Shown here piece after piece: positions 12,916-22,114 of a stretch of DNA of 64,000 nt (its first letter is position 1; each line of letters starts with the position of its first letter). The notes beneath the pieces were generated by a model, which saw only the letters and a list, made by a program, of their open reading frames with translations, made no database searches and was not told where the DNA came from. Both the position numbers and the translations under genes were made by a program. The DNA is taken from assembly GCA_020747015.1 (NCBI GenBank), contig JAGTJM010000011.1, positions 434,001 to 498,000 of the forward strand. The letters run 5' to 3'. This DNA is from Pyrenochaeta sp. MPI-SDFR-AT-0127. Taxonomy: Eukaryota; Ascomycota; Dothideomycetes; Pleosporales; Cucurbitariaceae.

Positions 12916-14899
12916 AGAAGGTGGTGTTCGTTACGGTGGTTGAAATGGAAGAAGAAAAGACGCTACGCGGTTACCGGCCTGTTTGGTAGACTAATAATGC
13001 GGCTATTTGCCGGGATGGTAGTCGCATGGAGGGGGCGACATTTTGAGGGATGCGCATGGCATGGCGTTGGCGTTTGGAGCGGCATCTTGTTGGTCAAAAT
13101 TTGGGCAGACATGACGATGTGTCACCATAGTGCAAGTGTTCAGACGACCGCCGACTTTGGCAGAGAGGCTTCGTTATCGACAAGCCTTGACACTGCTGAG
13201 GCTCTTTTTGGCTAAGCCGGAAAGGAGCCGGAGCGTTGGGGCGTCCAGACCTTGTGGTTCTGGAACAAGCGTGGATTGCTGCAATAGGTGACGACCATTG
13301 GGCGTCTGATTGCGCGGTTTTTCTCAAACAGCGTCGTCGGCGCCGTAGAAGGAGACCAGTGGCGAAGCTCGCAAGCGGTTTGCATTAGCGGCGAGCTGGG
13401 TGGACGGGACGCACGTGCTGGGGGTGAGAACTCAATCTTTCTCACAGGTGGATCTCCAGGACGCATCTCGAGTAGATATTATTCGTGCATTATCTAATCT
13501 CAGGAGCACTTGCACGTCGTATCCTTTGAGGAAATTCAAGCGGGCGTCTGCTTCCCAGGTCTGACTCGCTTGCCACCCTGCATGACTAGAATTTACGAAG
13601 GATGTCGAGTGCACCGAAGGGGCGACTAGCAAGGGCAGCGGCCAGCCGTCCCTCTTGGAGACGAAGTGCCGCGAAGTGACAACCGGATCAGCAGCGCCGT
13701 TTGCATGCAAGACACGGCCGGGGCGAGCGAAGCATTGCGCGGGCGGAAGCGCTCCAGAAACAAGAAATCGCCATGATTGCTTTGGTGGGCGTGACACCTA
13801 GAACAAGCAGGTCAGTCGACGGGCTTTGCATGACAGACAAGCAGCGGGCCCAAGGCTCTCGGCCAGCCGCTCCGCGTGGGCATGATGCGCCAGGCGGCCC
13901 AAGCAGCTGTTCCTCTGCAGGCTTTAGCCGCACGCGGGCTGAGCACTCAACAGCCCAGCGCAGGTTTGGCCCCGGCTGGCGCACCCAGCTTGGGGAGCAC
14001 GAGCGGCCAGGCCAGGATGCGGCTAGCCCCCAAACGGGGTGCACGTCGTCTATTTTCCAGGCACGCTGTGAAAGAATGGCGCGGGCGTGCAGCGGCGTCA
14101 AGCTCAGTCACCAGAACGTGTGCTGGCAGGCGGCGTGCGGCTGCGGGCTCGGCGGCCGGGCAGCCCTCCCTCATGAGACACCGTCGTCGGCAGCAATGGT
14201 CCTGGATTGATGAGGGCGAGCAAAAAAAAAGGCGCGACAAAGCAGGCTCCGGCAATCGATGCATTTGTGCTGGGGGAGCAGCGTCAAATCAAAGGCCTGG
14301 GAGGCGACGTCAATTCAATGGGTGCCCTGCCCAAAGCGGCTAGCGGCTCCGATCTCCCAGCTAGCGCAGAAACCCAGCAACCCAGCACTTCTCACACAGA
14401 CCTCCAGCAGCTCTGGGCCGGGGGCGTGTGCAATCGCGTTCATATTCAACGCTTCCTCCCACCCGCGATGCTCGAGTCTCCCTCCTGCTAGCCGCACTAT
14501 TCTCCTCCCGCCGCCGCCATCGTCGCTCTCTGACTTTTCTTGCCGTGTGGGAATAGCAATTGGGCGTTGGATCCACGCCTGCCGCAGCATACACACACAC
14601 ATACATAGACACTGTCGACCAGTACCACCAGCTGCTCCTTGCGTCCCAGTCCACCCTTTCCCCCCCCCTTCTACGAAACAATACGGCAATACGCAGGAGC
14701 GACGCATATACGCACAACACCCTCCATGCCACGCCTGCTGTGATTGCACCTTCCACTGCCCAACCTGCGAACCCGTCGCACCACGTCCGCCTGTGCTGCC
14801 CTCCCTGCGTCTCCTGACCAGGCACACGCACTCGACCCGTCCCCATCCCCCATCCATCACCGTCATTGTCCGCCTCCAACGCTCCTTGCACCCGTCACA
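12916..14899. other. Long gene-poor region
   Basis: About 2 kb between the transporter and the next gene. Several overlapping GC-rich ORFs run in different frames on both strands, with none showing recognisable domains. The part after about 14450 is C-rich and purine-poor on the + strand with a short CA run near 14593-14604, as in the long leaders and promoters of fungal genes. I see no supported gene. Confidence 0.5.
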
Positions 14900-15487
14900 A
14901 TGGCAGCAAACGACAGCAGCGCGCCCATCACCTTCGGCGCCACCGTCGAGCGCGCAAACTCGCCCTCGGCACCGCCTCCAGCCCTCCGCTCGCCGCCCTC
15001 CAACGACTCGACCATGTCTTCAGCATCGGCAGAGGCGGCCAAGAAGGAATGGGCTGCCGACCCAACCAACCCCTACTCGGCCTTCTACAAGCACCCCGAA
15101 GCCCGTCGCTCGCTCGACGCCAACAGCGCGCCCCAGAGCAAGACGCACCTCGGCGTCGCCGCGTACGACCGCGATGTCGAAGCCGGCGTCCCTCTCAGCA
15201 CCGCCTCCACACAGCAACAATCAAAAATCTCCGTCGACGGCCGTGTCAAGGAGTGCACCATGTGGCCCTCAAGACAGGCTGTCATGGACAAGCGGAAGAC
15301 GGCCCAACGCACCCGCGGCTGTGCCTTCTTCCGGAACTTGACCAGCAAGCAGAGGCTGTGGGCTAAGATCATCATTGCTCTCCTCGTCGTCGCTGCTGCT
15401 GTCGGCCTCGGTGTCGGCATCTCGCGTGCTGTTGGCGGCGGTGTCTGGGCTGGCCAAGGGAAGAGCAAGGAGATCCCCCACAGCTGA
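14900..15487 (+). CDS. Conserved fungal single-pass membrane protein, unknown function
   Basis: Single coding exon, 195 residues. The first 75 residues are rich in Ser, Pro and Ala and look disordered. A compact, conserved-looking block follows: 'KECTMWPSRQAVMDKRK', then 'GCAFFRNLTSKQRLW'. Next comes one hydrophobic helix of about 25 residues ('IIIALLVVAAAVGLGVGISRAV') and a short polar tail. This predicts a membrane protein with a cytosolic N-terminus, close to tail-anchored in layout. I do not recognise a named family and assign no function. The start at 14900 is chosen because upstream frame codons are low-complexity and it opens the conserved protein. A likely 3' UTR intron follows the stop. 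Confidence 0.72.
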   Translation: MAANDSSAPITFGATVERANSPSAPPPALRSPPSNDSTMSSASAEAAKKEWAADPTNPYSAFYKHPEARRSLDANSAPQSKTHLGVAAYDRDVEAGVPLSTASTQQQSKISVDGRVKECTMWPSRQAVMDKRKTAQRTRGCAFFRNLTSKQRLWAKIIIALLVVAAAVGLGVGISRAVGGGVWAGQGKSKEIPHS

Positions 15488-15526
15488 GCTGGGAGACGTG
15501 GCTGGATGAACAGCAGCTTTGCCAAC

Positions 15527-15572
15527 GTAAGTTATTCTGCCTATCCCTACCACGTTGCTCCATACTAACAAG
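15527..15572 (+). other. Probable 3' UTR intron
   Basis: GTAAGT donor at 15527, a CATACTAAC branch site and an AAG acceptor at 15572 give a 46-nt intron of normal form. It starts 39 nt after the TGA of the preceding gene, so it would lie in the 3' UTR. Alternatively it belongs to an isoform I cannot reconstruct. Confidence 0.5.
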
Positions 15573-17070
15573 GACAAAGACACTACACCACCGTCTTGTT
15601 CTCACCAGACGTTCACGACCACCGCATACTTCTCTTCAACATCATTTCGCGATATCCACTTTCAGCTGTCCATTGTTTGCTTGGTAATGTGCATATCATT
15701 CCACCTTTTTTTGTCCTTGTTTCTTCACACTCGACGTCGCCTTTTTCAGTCGAAGGATCATATCTCTTGGGTTCTGGCGTTCATGGATGGGACTATGGCA
15801 TTTGTCTATGCATCGGAAGCGACGGAGCATAATGGGTCATTCATGTTTACTTTTTGGCTACATATCTTGTTGGGTTACCAGAGACGTGTTGAGTTACCAA
15901 TAAGAGAAAGAACCAAGCCCTGTCTCGCAATAGGAGGGCCATTTCAACTGCACGCACTTTCCTCATCTTTCTGCTGCTTGTTTCATGAATCATGCATACA
16001 GCATTCGGCAAACACCTCCTGCGTCCACTTTTCACGAAACGGAAAACAATGGGGTCAGCTCCACAGCTCCAGCTTCAGTCCCCGCACAAGGCGCAGCAAG
16101 CAAAGTTTCACGTTTGAAGGGCACGATATGCCGCGCGAGTCGTTGCCTCTGGACGCTGCAATGTATTCGTCCGATGTTTTGTCAAGTGGAGTCGAAAGGC
16201 TATGATTAATTGACTTTGGGCGACTACACTAGAAATATTCAGCTTTGCCTTGTTGTCAAAACCATCAGTTACACAGCCATCTACAAGTGTGTATTCATGC
16301 CCCTCCCTATGCAGCTAGCGGGCACCAGCCTAGTCGCACAAATCCCAGATCTCGCAGCCCTGATCGTTGCATAGCCATAATACGCCGAATCCATCAGGCT
16401 GAAGCACTGGTCACCTACTGCGCCGTTGTTCGACACACTAGCGTACTACCGATTGCCTTCTTGTATGTCCAATTCAGAGCTGAGTAAATGTATTTGCTTA
16501 TTCTCTTGTCTTGTAGTCGAGGCAATCAGAATGGCCCTGGACTTGGTGGCCTCTACCTGTTCAAAGCCTAGAGTATCGTAAATACTCAAAACACACCTCA
16601 ATGTCAACTTCTGGGTCCTTGAATAATTCAGCAAAATACAGTAACCTGTGCCCTATCCTTCCCAATTACCAAAGTATACAACCATGGTGCGCCAACCATC
16701 CGCTCTGAAACTCTTCTGCAAGCCACGCACTAGCCCTGCGTCGCAGTCGACGCGGTGTCAGGCTGGCATATACTCAGGATGCCAGATATAATGTAGCCCC
16801 ATGATTGTCTTTACCCCAGTAAACTGGTTCATTGGTATGTCTCTCCGCGGTCTCGTCGAGTTGAGTCCCGCTCACCGCTGCGAGATGCACACATTGTCAC
16901 TTCCGCCTTGGAGGACTCTCAGCTCTATGTATGCATAGCCACATGTTTCCAATCCATCTACTCGACCTGGACGCATGTGCGTATTGCATGTGTATGTGCA
17001 TCCCAAAGCCTACCCCGCGCCAGAGAGATGGAGGATAAGGCAACGCATGGCTGGCGGACGATTCTGTGAG

Positions 17071-17080
17071 TATATAAATA
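17071..17080 (+). promoter_or_regulatory. TATA box
   Basis: TATATAAATA lies about 145 nt before the ATG at 17223, in a region otherwise free of genes. It matches the consensus well. Confidence 0.45.
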
Positions 17081-17222
17081 ACGACGAATATTGCGAAAAG
17101 GATTTCAAAAGTCAAACTCACATTTGACACTTTCGATTAATATTGCTATTGCCCTTTATCTATAGCATATCTTACACTTTGTACTTGTTGGTTTCGTTCT
17201 CCTTTTCCAATATCTCGACACC

Positions 17223-18548
17223 ATGTCGTGTTCGTGGGCGCCATCTTTCGAAATCGCACCAAACGTCACGTATGCCACGTTTGAAAAAACAGTTGAAAAT
17301 TGTCCTAGAACGTATATCCGCCCGGACCCTGGAGGAAGCATGGCGCCCTACATACTAGTCGGGCTGCTGCTTTTGTTCCATTTACCGACCTGCTTCATCC
17401 GGGTGGTGAGGTGGGAGAGTGCACAGTATTTGGTATGTTGAAGCTTGAAACCGCGGGGCTGGGAGCATCCTCGTGTAGAAGCTAACGTGCAAAATTTTCA
17501 AGGCTTTGGGATTAGCCATGCTGGGTGTTGCGCTCACGGTGCAAGCTTATGTTAGCACGGCGCTCGCGGCTGGTGAGGTGCTGGTGTGGATGCCGTTGAC
17601 TTTGATACTCGACGCCGGGGCCATGATACAAATGGCGATTCTAATTATTGAGAAGTATCATGTCGAGGGCAAAGATGGGGTTCGTAGAGGTGGGCTACGG
17701 GTCCTTTGGCGAGCTGTTCGAGATACGCTCCAGTCTTTGGGACGGAAGAGACAAGAACAAAGGAGTAAGTCGACCCTGATCGCCTCACCTCCTACGCGTA
17801 TTCTGATGAGTCTTATCCAGTTGAAGCTGCTATTCTGTTGCCTGACCTTCGTCTGCCTGCAATTGCTCCACAGGTGGGGAATCAGCAACTCGACCCAGAA
17901 ATCGAGCAGCCACAAACGCCGCCAGTGCCTCACTGCGCCTTTCACTACGCTATCGTCGCCCTCATATCCTTCATCTTCTTTCTCACGCTTGTTGTCCTGC
18001 AAATGTACGGATTGTACGCCGCAGTGCAAGGCCGTCGCCAGACAAACATCACCACCAATTGGTGCTCGCCAGCCTTCCGTGACTTTGCCGTTGCAGTCAC
18101 AACAGGCAATTGCCAAAAGTACCCCGTACTCGATAGCTCCAGTAACGGAATTGGCTGCATATCCCTCCCCGGCGACCAGCAACGCAACTGGCTCCTCGGC
18201 ACCATCATCGCCCTCAGTCTTGCCATCTTATCTGAGACACTTGATTTCATCTTGCTTATCTGCACAGATAGCACGACCAAGTACAGAGGTGTCAAGATGC
18301 AGAGACCATGGCTCACCATGTTTGGCGGCGTCATCATGCTCATTGTACTGATTACGTTCGGCGTCCAAAACGCAAATGCATTGCCCAAGGGAGTGACGGA
18401 GACGGTGTGGATCTATCGTAAGGAGCCGTCGAGATCAATTGGGCGAGTATGTCGAGGAACCCTCAGTACGCCTGGTCTGAGGGGCATGATGATTGGTTAC
18501 ATGGACGGTTTGTTTGAGAGCTGGGGCGCAGGGTATCGTGGTAGTTGA
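17223..18548 (+). CDS. Six-TM membrane protein of unknown function
   Basis: 399 residues from exons 17223-17432, 17503-17764 and 17821-18548; both introns (70 and 56 nt) restore frame. Six hydrophobic segments are visible: about 40-60, 71-91, 97-120, then after a basic, polar stretch about 195-225, 277-300 and 320-340. An NVT glycosylation sequon lies in the short N-terminus. The loop between segments 4 and 5 has three Cys residues ('NWCSPAF', 'GNCQKY', 'GCISL') and could be disulfide-bonded outside the cell. The C-terminus after the last segment is short and Gly/Arg-rich. I do not recognise the family. The N-terminal Cys pair and conserved-looking Pro/Gly motif suggest a genuine protein rather than chance ORFs. 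Confidence 0.7.
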
Positions 18549-19207
18549 CCCTGGCAGTTCTGTAGATTTGATATTGCGAGCTATACCTTATGCCACCTTA
18601 ACGCTGTTGAGGCCTGTGCTGGCGTTTACATTGCCGAAATCTGCTGCTTCCTGTTCTCTTTTACTAGAGCAGTCATCTCCTGTCTGTCCCACCAGCAGGA
18701 GTTCCTTTCAAGTACCGCCAGTATCCGATTCGTACAACACTTCGAGTGCCGCGTGTCACGAAATGCTTGCAAGCAAACTCAGCTTTAGGTCCTCGAGGCT
18801 TGGAAATGGAGTATGGGATACAACAGCCAATGTTGTTAGAGTTCAGAAGGTAGCCGGTCGTTTCTTTGTCGCGATGCCAGCCTTTGCGCACGACACTTGA
18901 GTCTAAGAACCAGTTTATCAACCGCAGACCCTTTTGCAACATGGTTATACAAAGACCAAAATCACCGCTCAATTCAATACGTCCCCCATTTTCACGTGAA
19001 AATGAAGCTCCAGGTGCCAAGGCAAATCGCATTCCTCGCATGTTCAGCCACAAACAGGTCGAAGCAGTGCACGGCACACGAGCGGAAGCAAGCTGAAGCT
19101 CCGCACCAATCACGAATAGAGTTAGGTTTTGGTGTATACTAATCTGGTGTGCTTCATCGCATACTTAGAGCACTCCACATACTTTGTGCAGGGCGAGATG
19201 AATAGGA
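18549..19207. other. Intergenic region
   Basis: A 659-nt spacer. ORFs on both strands (for example a 146-codon one on the minus strand) have no recognisable motifs and overlap each other. No feature is supported. Confidence 0.5.
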
Positions 19208-20168
19208 ATGCCTCGCCTCAAGAAGCTCCATCTTTTGCTCCTGATAGCTCCATTCGTCGGTCTAATCTACACCCAAGTGTCAAGTTCAAGAAGAGCCAAC
19301 ATGCCACTGCCAATTACCAAGCCATGGGCTGATGGGCCTTTACCTCTAGTCAAGACTCCAGTTGTAGAGACTGAAAAGGTACATTGTACACCCCACTTGT
19401 GCATCTTTGGAAGGTTTCGTCTAACTGTCTTCGTAGTCTGATACCTGGACCATCGGCGCCTCCCACATGGCGCTCCTACACAATTCCATTCTCCGCGGTT
19501 ACAACTCCATCTACTTGCAGGCGCCCCATGTCCAGCCTACCGACTACTCAGACTTCATCAACTATGCGCTCACGTGGTACAAGTTCATCAAAGCACATCA
19601 CGATGCTGAGGAGGAGGATTTATTTCCCAAATGCCTCGAGATCCTTAACCAAGAGGATAAAGATGTGTGGGCCAAAACTCATGAAGAGCATGAAGCTATG
19701 ATGCCCCCTCTGGTCAAATTCCATGACTACCTGGCAAGCCTCACAGCAAAGGAGCGCGAGTTCGATGCAGCGCACCTTCTCGGATTGATGAATCAGATCA
19801 AAGACCCGCTTGTCCTGCATCTGCATTCTGAAATCGACGTCATCACTGCGCTCTCCAAGTATGGTTCCTTTCCCGCTGCTGAACCGGCACTCGACGCCTG
19901 GGGTCAGCGGAGCGTGACTGGCGCTGGCTTTCTGGACGTCGTACCATTCATGTTTTTGAATCATGATAGAACGTACGAAAACGGGCATTGGAAAGATTGG
20001 CCACCAATTCCAAAGGCTGTGAGATTTGTGTTGATCAAAGGGACCAGCTGGTGGAGGAAGGGTTGGTGGAGGTTTGCAACCTGCAATTGGGATGGGCTGC
20101 CGCGGGAGCTTTTTGCGATTGATTCAAAGGGGTCAGGGTCAGACAGTCCAACCCGTCCGAATGCCTGA
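19208..20168 (+). CDS. Hemerythrin-like (HHE) domain protein with N-terminal hydrophobic anchor
   Basis: 300 residues from exons 19208-19378 and 19437-20168. Residues 7-22 ('LHLLLLIAPFVGLIYT') form a signal peptide or signal anchor. The rest is a four-helix HHE-type domain. The candidate iron ligands sit in the expected pattern: 'SHMALLHNS', 'KAHHDAEEEDLFP', 'KTHEEHEAMM' and 'VLHLHSEID'. Such domains bind a non-haem di-iron centre and may sense or buffer oxygen, iron or nitric oxide; the function of this fungal subgroup is not established. An internal Met near residue 32 would give a soluble form without the anchor. The C-terminal region is Trp-rich ('WWRKGWWRFATCNW'). Confidence 0.85.
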
Positions 20169-20301
20169 TAAATTGAGCATGAGACTAGATGTGCAATATG
20201 CTCGGCGCAAGTTTGGGATGGTGTAAATTGTTTTCAAGTCTTCACATGCCTGAATACGAGTTCTGGGTATCTCTTCAATGCACTATGCTTACAGTCGTCA
20301 C

Positions 20302-21837
20302 CTAGTTAGCCCATATCCTAACCTGCTTGTCTGCGCCTCCGCTTCCTACTCGGCCGCCATCTGGGCTCCAGTCCAACGCAAAAACCTGGTCTTTATGTCC
20401 AGGAAGATCTTCCTTCAGTTTCCCAGTCCTCATATCCCAGACCTTCAATGTGGTGTCTTTGCTACAACTCGCTAGCAGTCGGCTGTCTGCGGAGAAGCAA
20501 GTCATGTATACTGGACCAACATGTGCCCTCAGCGTGTTCAGAAATTTCCCATCTCGAGCAGACCATAGCTTGATGTGGTTGTCCCACGCTGCAGATGCCA
20601 CAAGTGCGCCGTCTGGTGAGAATGTAACTTGGTTGATCTGCTTTTGATGCCCAGTCATTCTTGTGACTGGCTTTGTGCTGGTCAGAGGTGTCCAAAGGAT
20701 AATTGTGCAGTCTTCGGAGGCCGTCGCCAGGCGCTCCACGACTTCACCATTGATGGTAGCAGCTTTCTCGAAGCGTGACTTTGCTTTGGCAAGCTTCTCT
20801 TCAAGAGTCGGTGGTACCTTGCGTGTATGGTCATGGTAGGAGGTGCGCAAAACAAAGTCGGTAGATAGGGCGAGATGGTTGACCCAGTGTGCATGACCTG
20901 CTAATGTATTGACAAGCCTGCCAGTCGAAGCGTCCCATACTTTGATAGTCTTGTCGTGCGAAGACGTATATATACGTCCTGTCCCGCCCCATTTCACACA
21001 AGTCACACTGCCCTTGTGTCCAGATAGTGCGTAGTCAATCTTTCCTCCAATCGCGTCCCACACTCGTACTGTGCCGTCTTTCGAAGATGACGCTACTCTT
21101 GGGCGACCAGACTCTTGGAGATGATACGGCTCCCACGAAAGTGATGTGACGAAATTTGTGTGGCCTTTCAAAGGACCGCCGATTTGCTTTCCAGTGTTCG
21201 GGTCCCAGATCCTCACCTCGTTATCGTATCCTCCAGAAGCAAGCAAGGAGCCATCTGGAGAGTAGCTCACCGCTAGTACCCACCTCGAATGGCCCTTCAT
21301 TGTGTGCACAGGCGTTCCAGTATCGCAATCCCATATCCTTACTGTTTTATCGCCGCTTCCACTCGCCATCCTACTAGAACTTATTGGCGAGAAATTTACA
21401 GCTAGAATATTATCGCCATGACCTGAGATGGCCGCAGAGCATCTTGACACAGCTTTGACCCTGAAAACGGCTTGCGGCGCATACTGCAAAACGATCTCGT
21501 TTTCTGCTGAAGCCTTGCCTGGCTTTACCAACGCGTTGTATATATCATCCTTATCTGCAAGTGCCTCGGTGGCTCCGTCAGGAAAGAAGCGGTACGGTAT
21601 TTGGTCGTCCCCTTGGTCCTTTAGTTCGTTTAAAAGTATCTCAAGATTCTTGGTCGTTGCTTGTGAAAGCTGGACTGTTAGGACTGGGAGGCTGCCGCTC
21701 TCGCCCGTGGCTTGATCGACGAAGCGCACTCGTACAGTACCGTCAGGGATTGTTGTGTCGATGTCTTGTTGCTCACGCGCAATTTCCGCTTGCGCTCGCT
21801 TCTGTCGCTTCGATGGGGGTGGGTATTGTGTCGCCAT
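20302..21837 (-). CDS. RSA4: Ribosome assembly protein Rsa4 (Notchless), WD40
   Basis: Single exon, 511 residues. The N-terminal NLE domain ('GTVRVRFVDQATGESGSLPV ...') is followed by eight WD40 repeats with clear GH and WD signatures. Order and length match Rsa4/Notchless, which acts in the nucleus on pre-60S particles. There the AAA-ATPase Rea1/Mdn1 grips the NLE domain to drive Rsa4 release. The first seven residues after Met are Pro/Ser-rich and then basic ('SKRQKR'), a possible nuclear signal. The family match is strong. Confidence 0.95.
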   Translation of the reverse strand: MATQYPPPSKRQKRAQAEIAREQQDIDTTIPDGTVRVRFVDQATGESGSLPVLTVQLSQATTKNLEILLNELKDQGDDQIPYRFFPDGATEALADKDDIYNALVKPGKASAENEIVLQYAPQAVFRVKAVSRCSAAISGHGDNILAVNFSPISSSRMASGSGDKTVRIWDCDTGTPVHTMKGHSRWVLAVSYSPDGSLLASGGYDNEVRIWDPNTGKQIGGPLKGHTNFVTSLSWEPYHLQESGRPRVASSSKDGTVRVWDAIGGKIDYALSGHKGSVTCVKWGGTGRIYTSSHDKTIKVWDASTGRLVNTLAGHAHWVNHLALSTDFVLRTSYHDHTRKVPPTLEEKLAKAKSRFEKAATINGEVVERLATASEDCTIILWTPLTSTKPVTRMTGHQKQINQVTFSPDGALVASAAWDNHIKLWSARDGKFLNTLRAHVGPVYMTCFSADSRLLASCSKDTTLKVWDMRTGKLKEDLPGHKDQVFALDWSPDGGRVGSGGADKQVRIWAN

Positions 21838-22114
21838 CCCTACAATTTCCTCCCGAAAAGGCTGTTCAAGGTTTCAGACGTGCTGACAGTAAAATGTGCG
21901 CTTCTGCTCCAAGAAGTCCCCGCTGTCGAAAAAGTTCCAAACTTTCTGTATCGATAACAAAGGCGCTAGCAGGGGTGACACGCTAACCTTTTCAGTCACT
22001 CTTCAACGCCCCTTCCATCCCTCCAGCTAGTAGTTTACCCAATTGCACTCTCCGAGGGCTGAGAGATGATAGACAGACATATGATCAAGGGCTAACCTTA
22101 TAGCACTAACCATC

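Larger units (their letters stand above)
15488..17222. other. 3' UTR and long intergenic region
   Basis: About 1.7 kb. The left part is T-rich with the texture of a 3' UTR. A 216-codon ORF at 15555-16205 has no recognisable features. The right part is the promoter of the next gene, with a TATA box at 17071. No gene is supported. Confidence 0.5.

Noticed and set aside
13688..14343. Overlapping 137-169 codon ORFs on both strands
   Set aside because: GC-rich sequence gives long chance ORFs; frames overlap each other and none has domain features.
14259..15341. 360-codon ORF overlapping the small membrane protein
   Set aside because: Shadow frame of the 14900-15487 gene; its product is low-complexity Pro/Ser/Thr/Arg.
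15555..16205. 216-codon ORF after the small membrane protein
   Set aside because: T-rich sequence with 3' UTR texture and no motif.
18673..19113. 146-codon ORF on the minus strand
   Set aside because: No features, overlapped by + strand ORFs of similar length.
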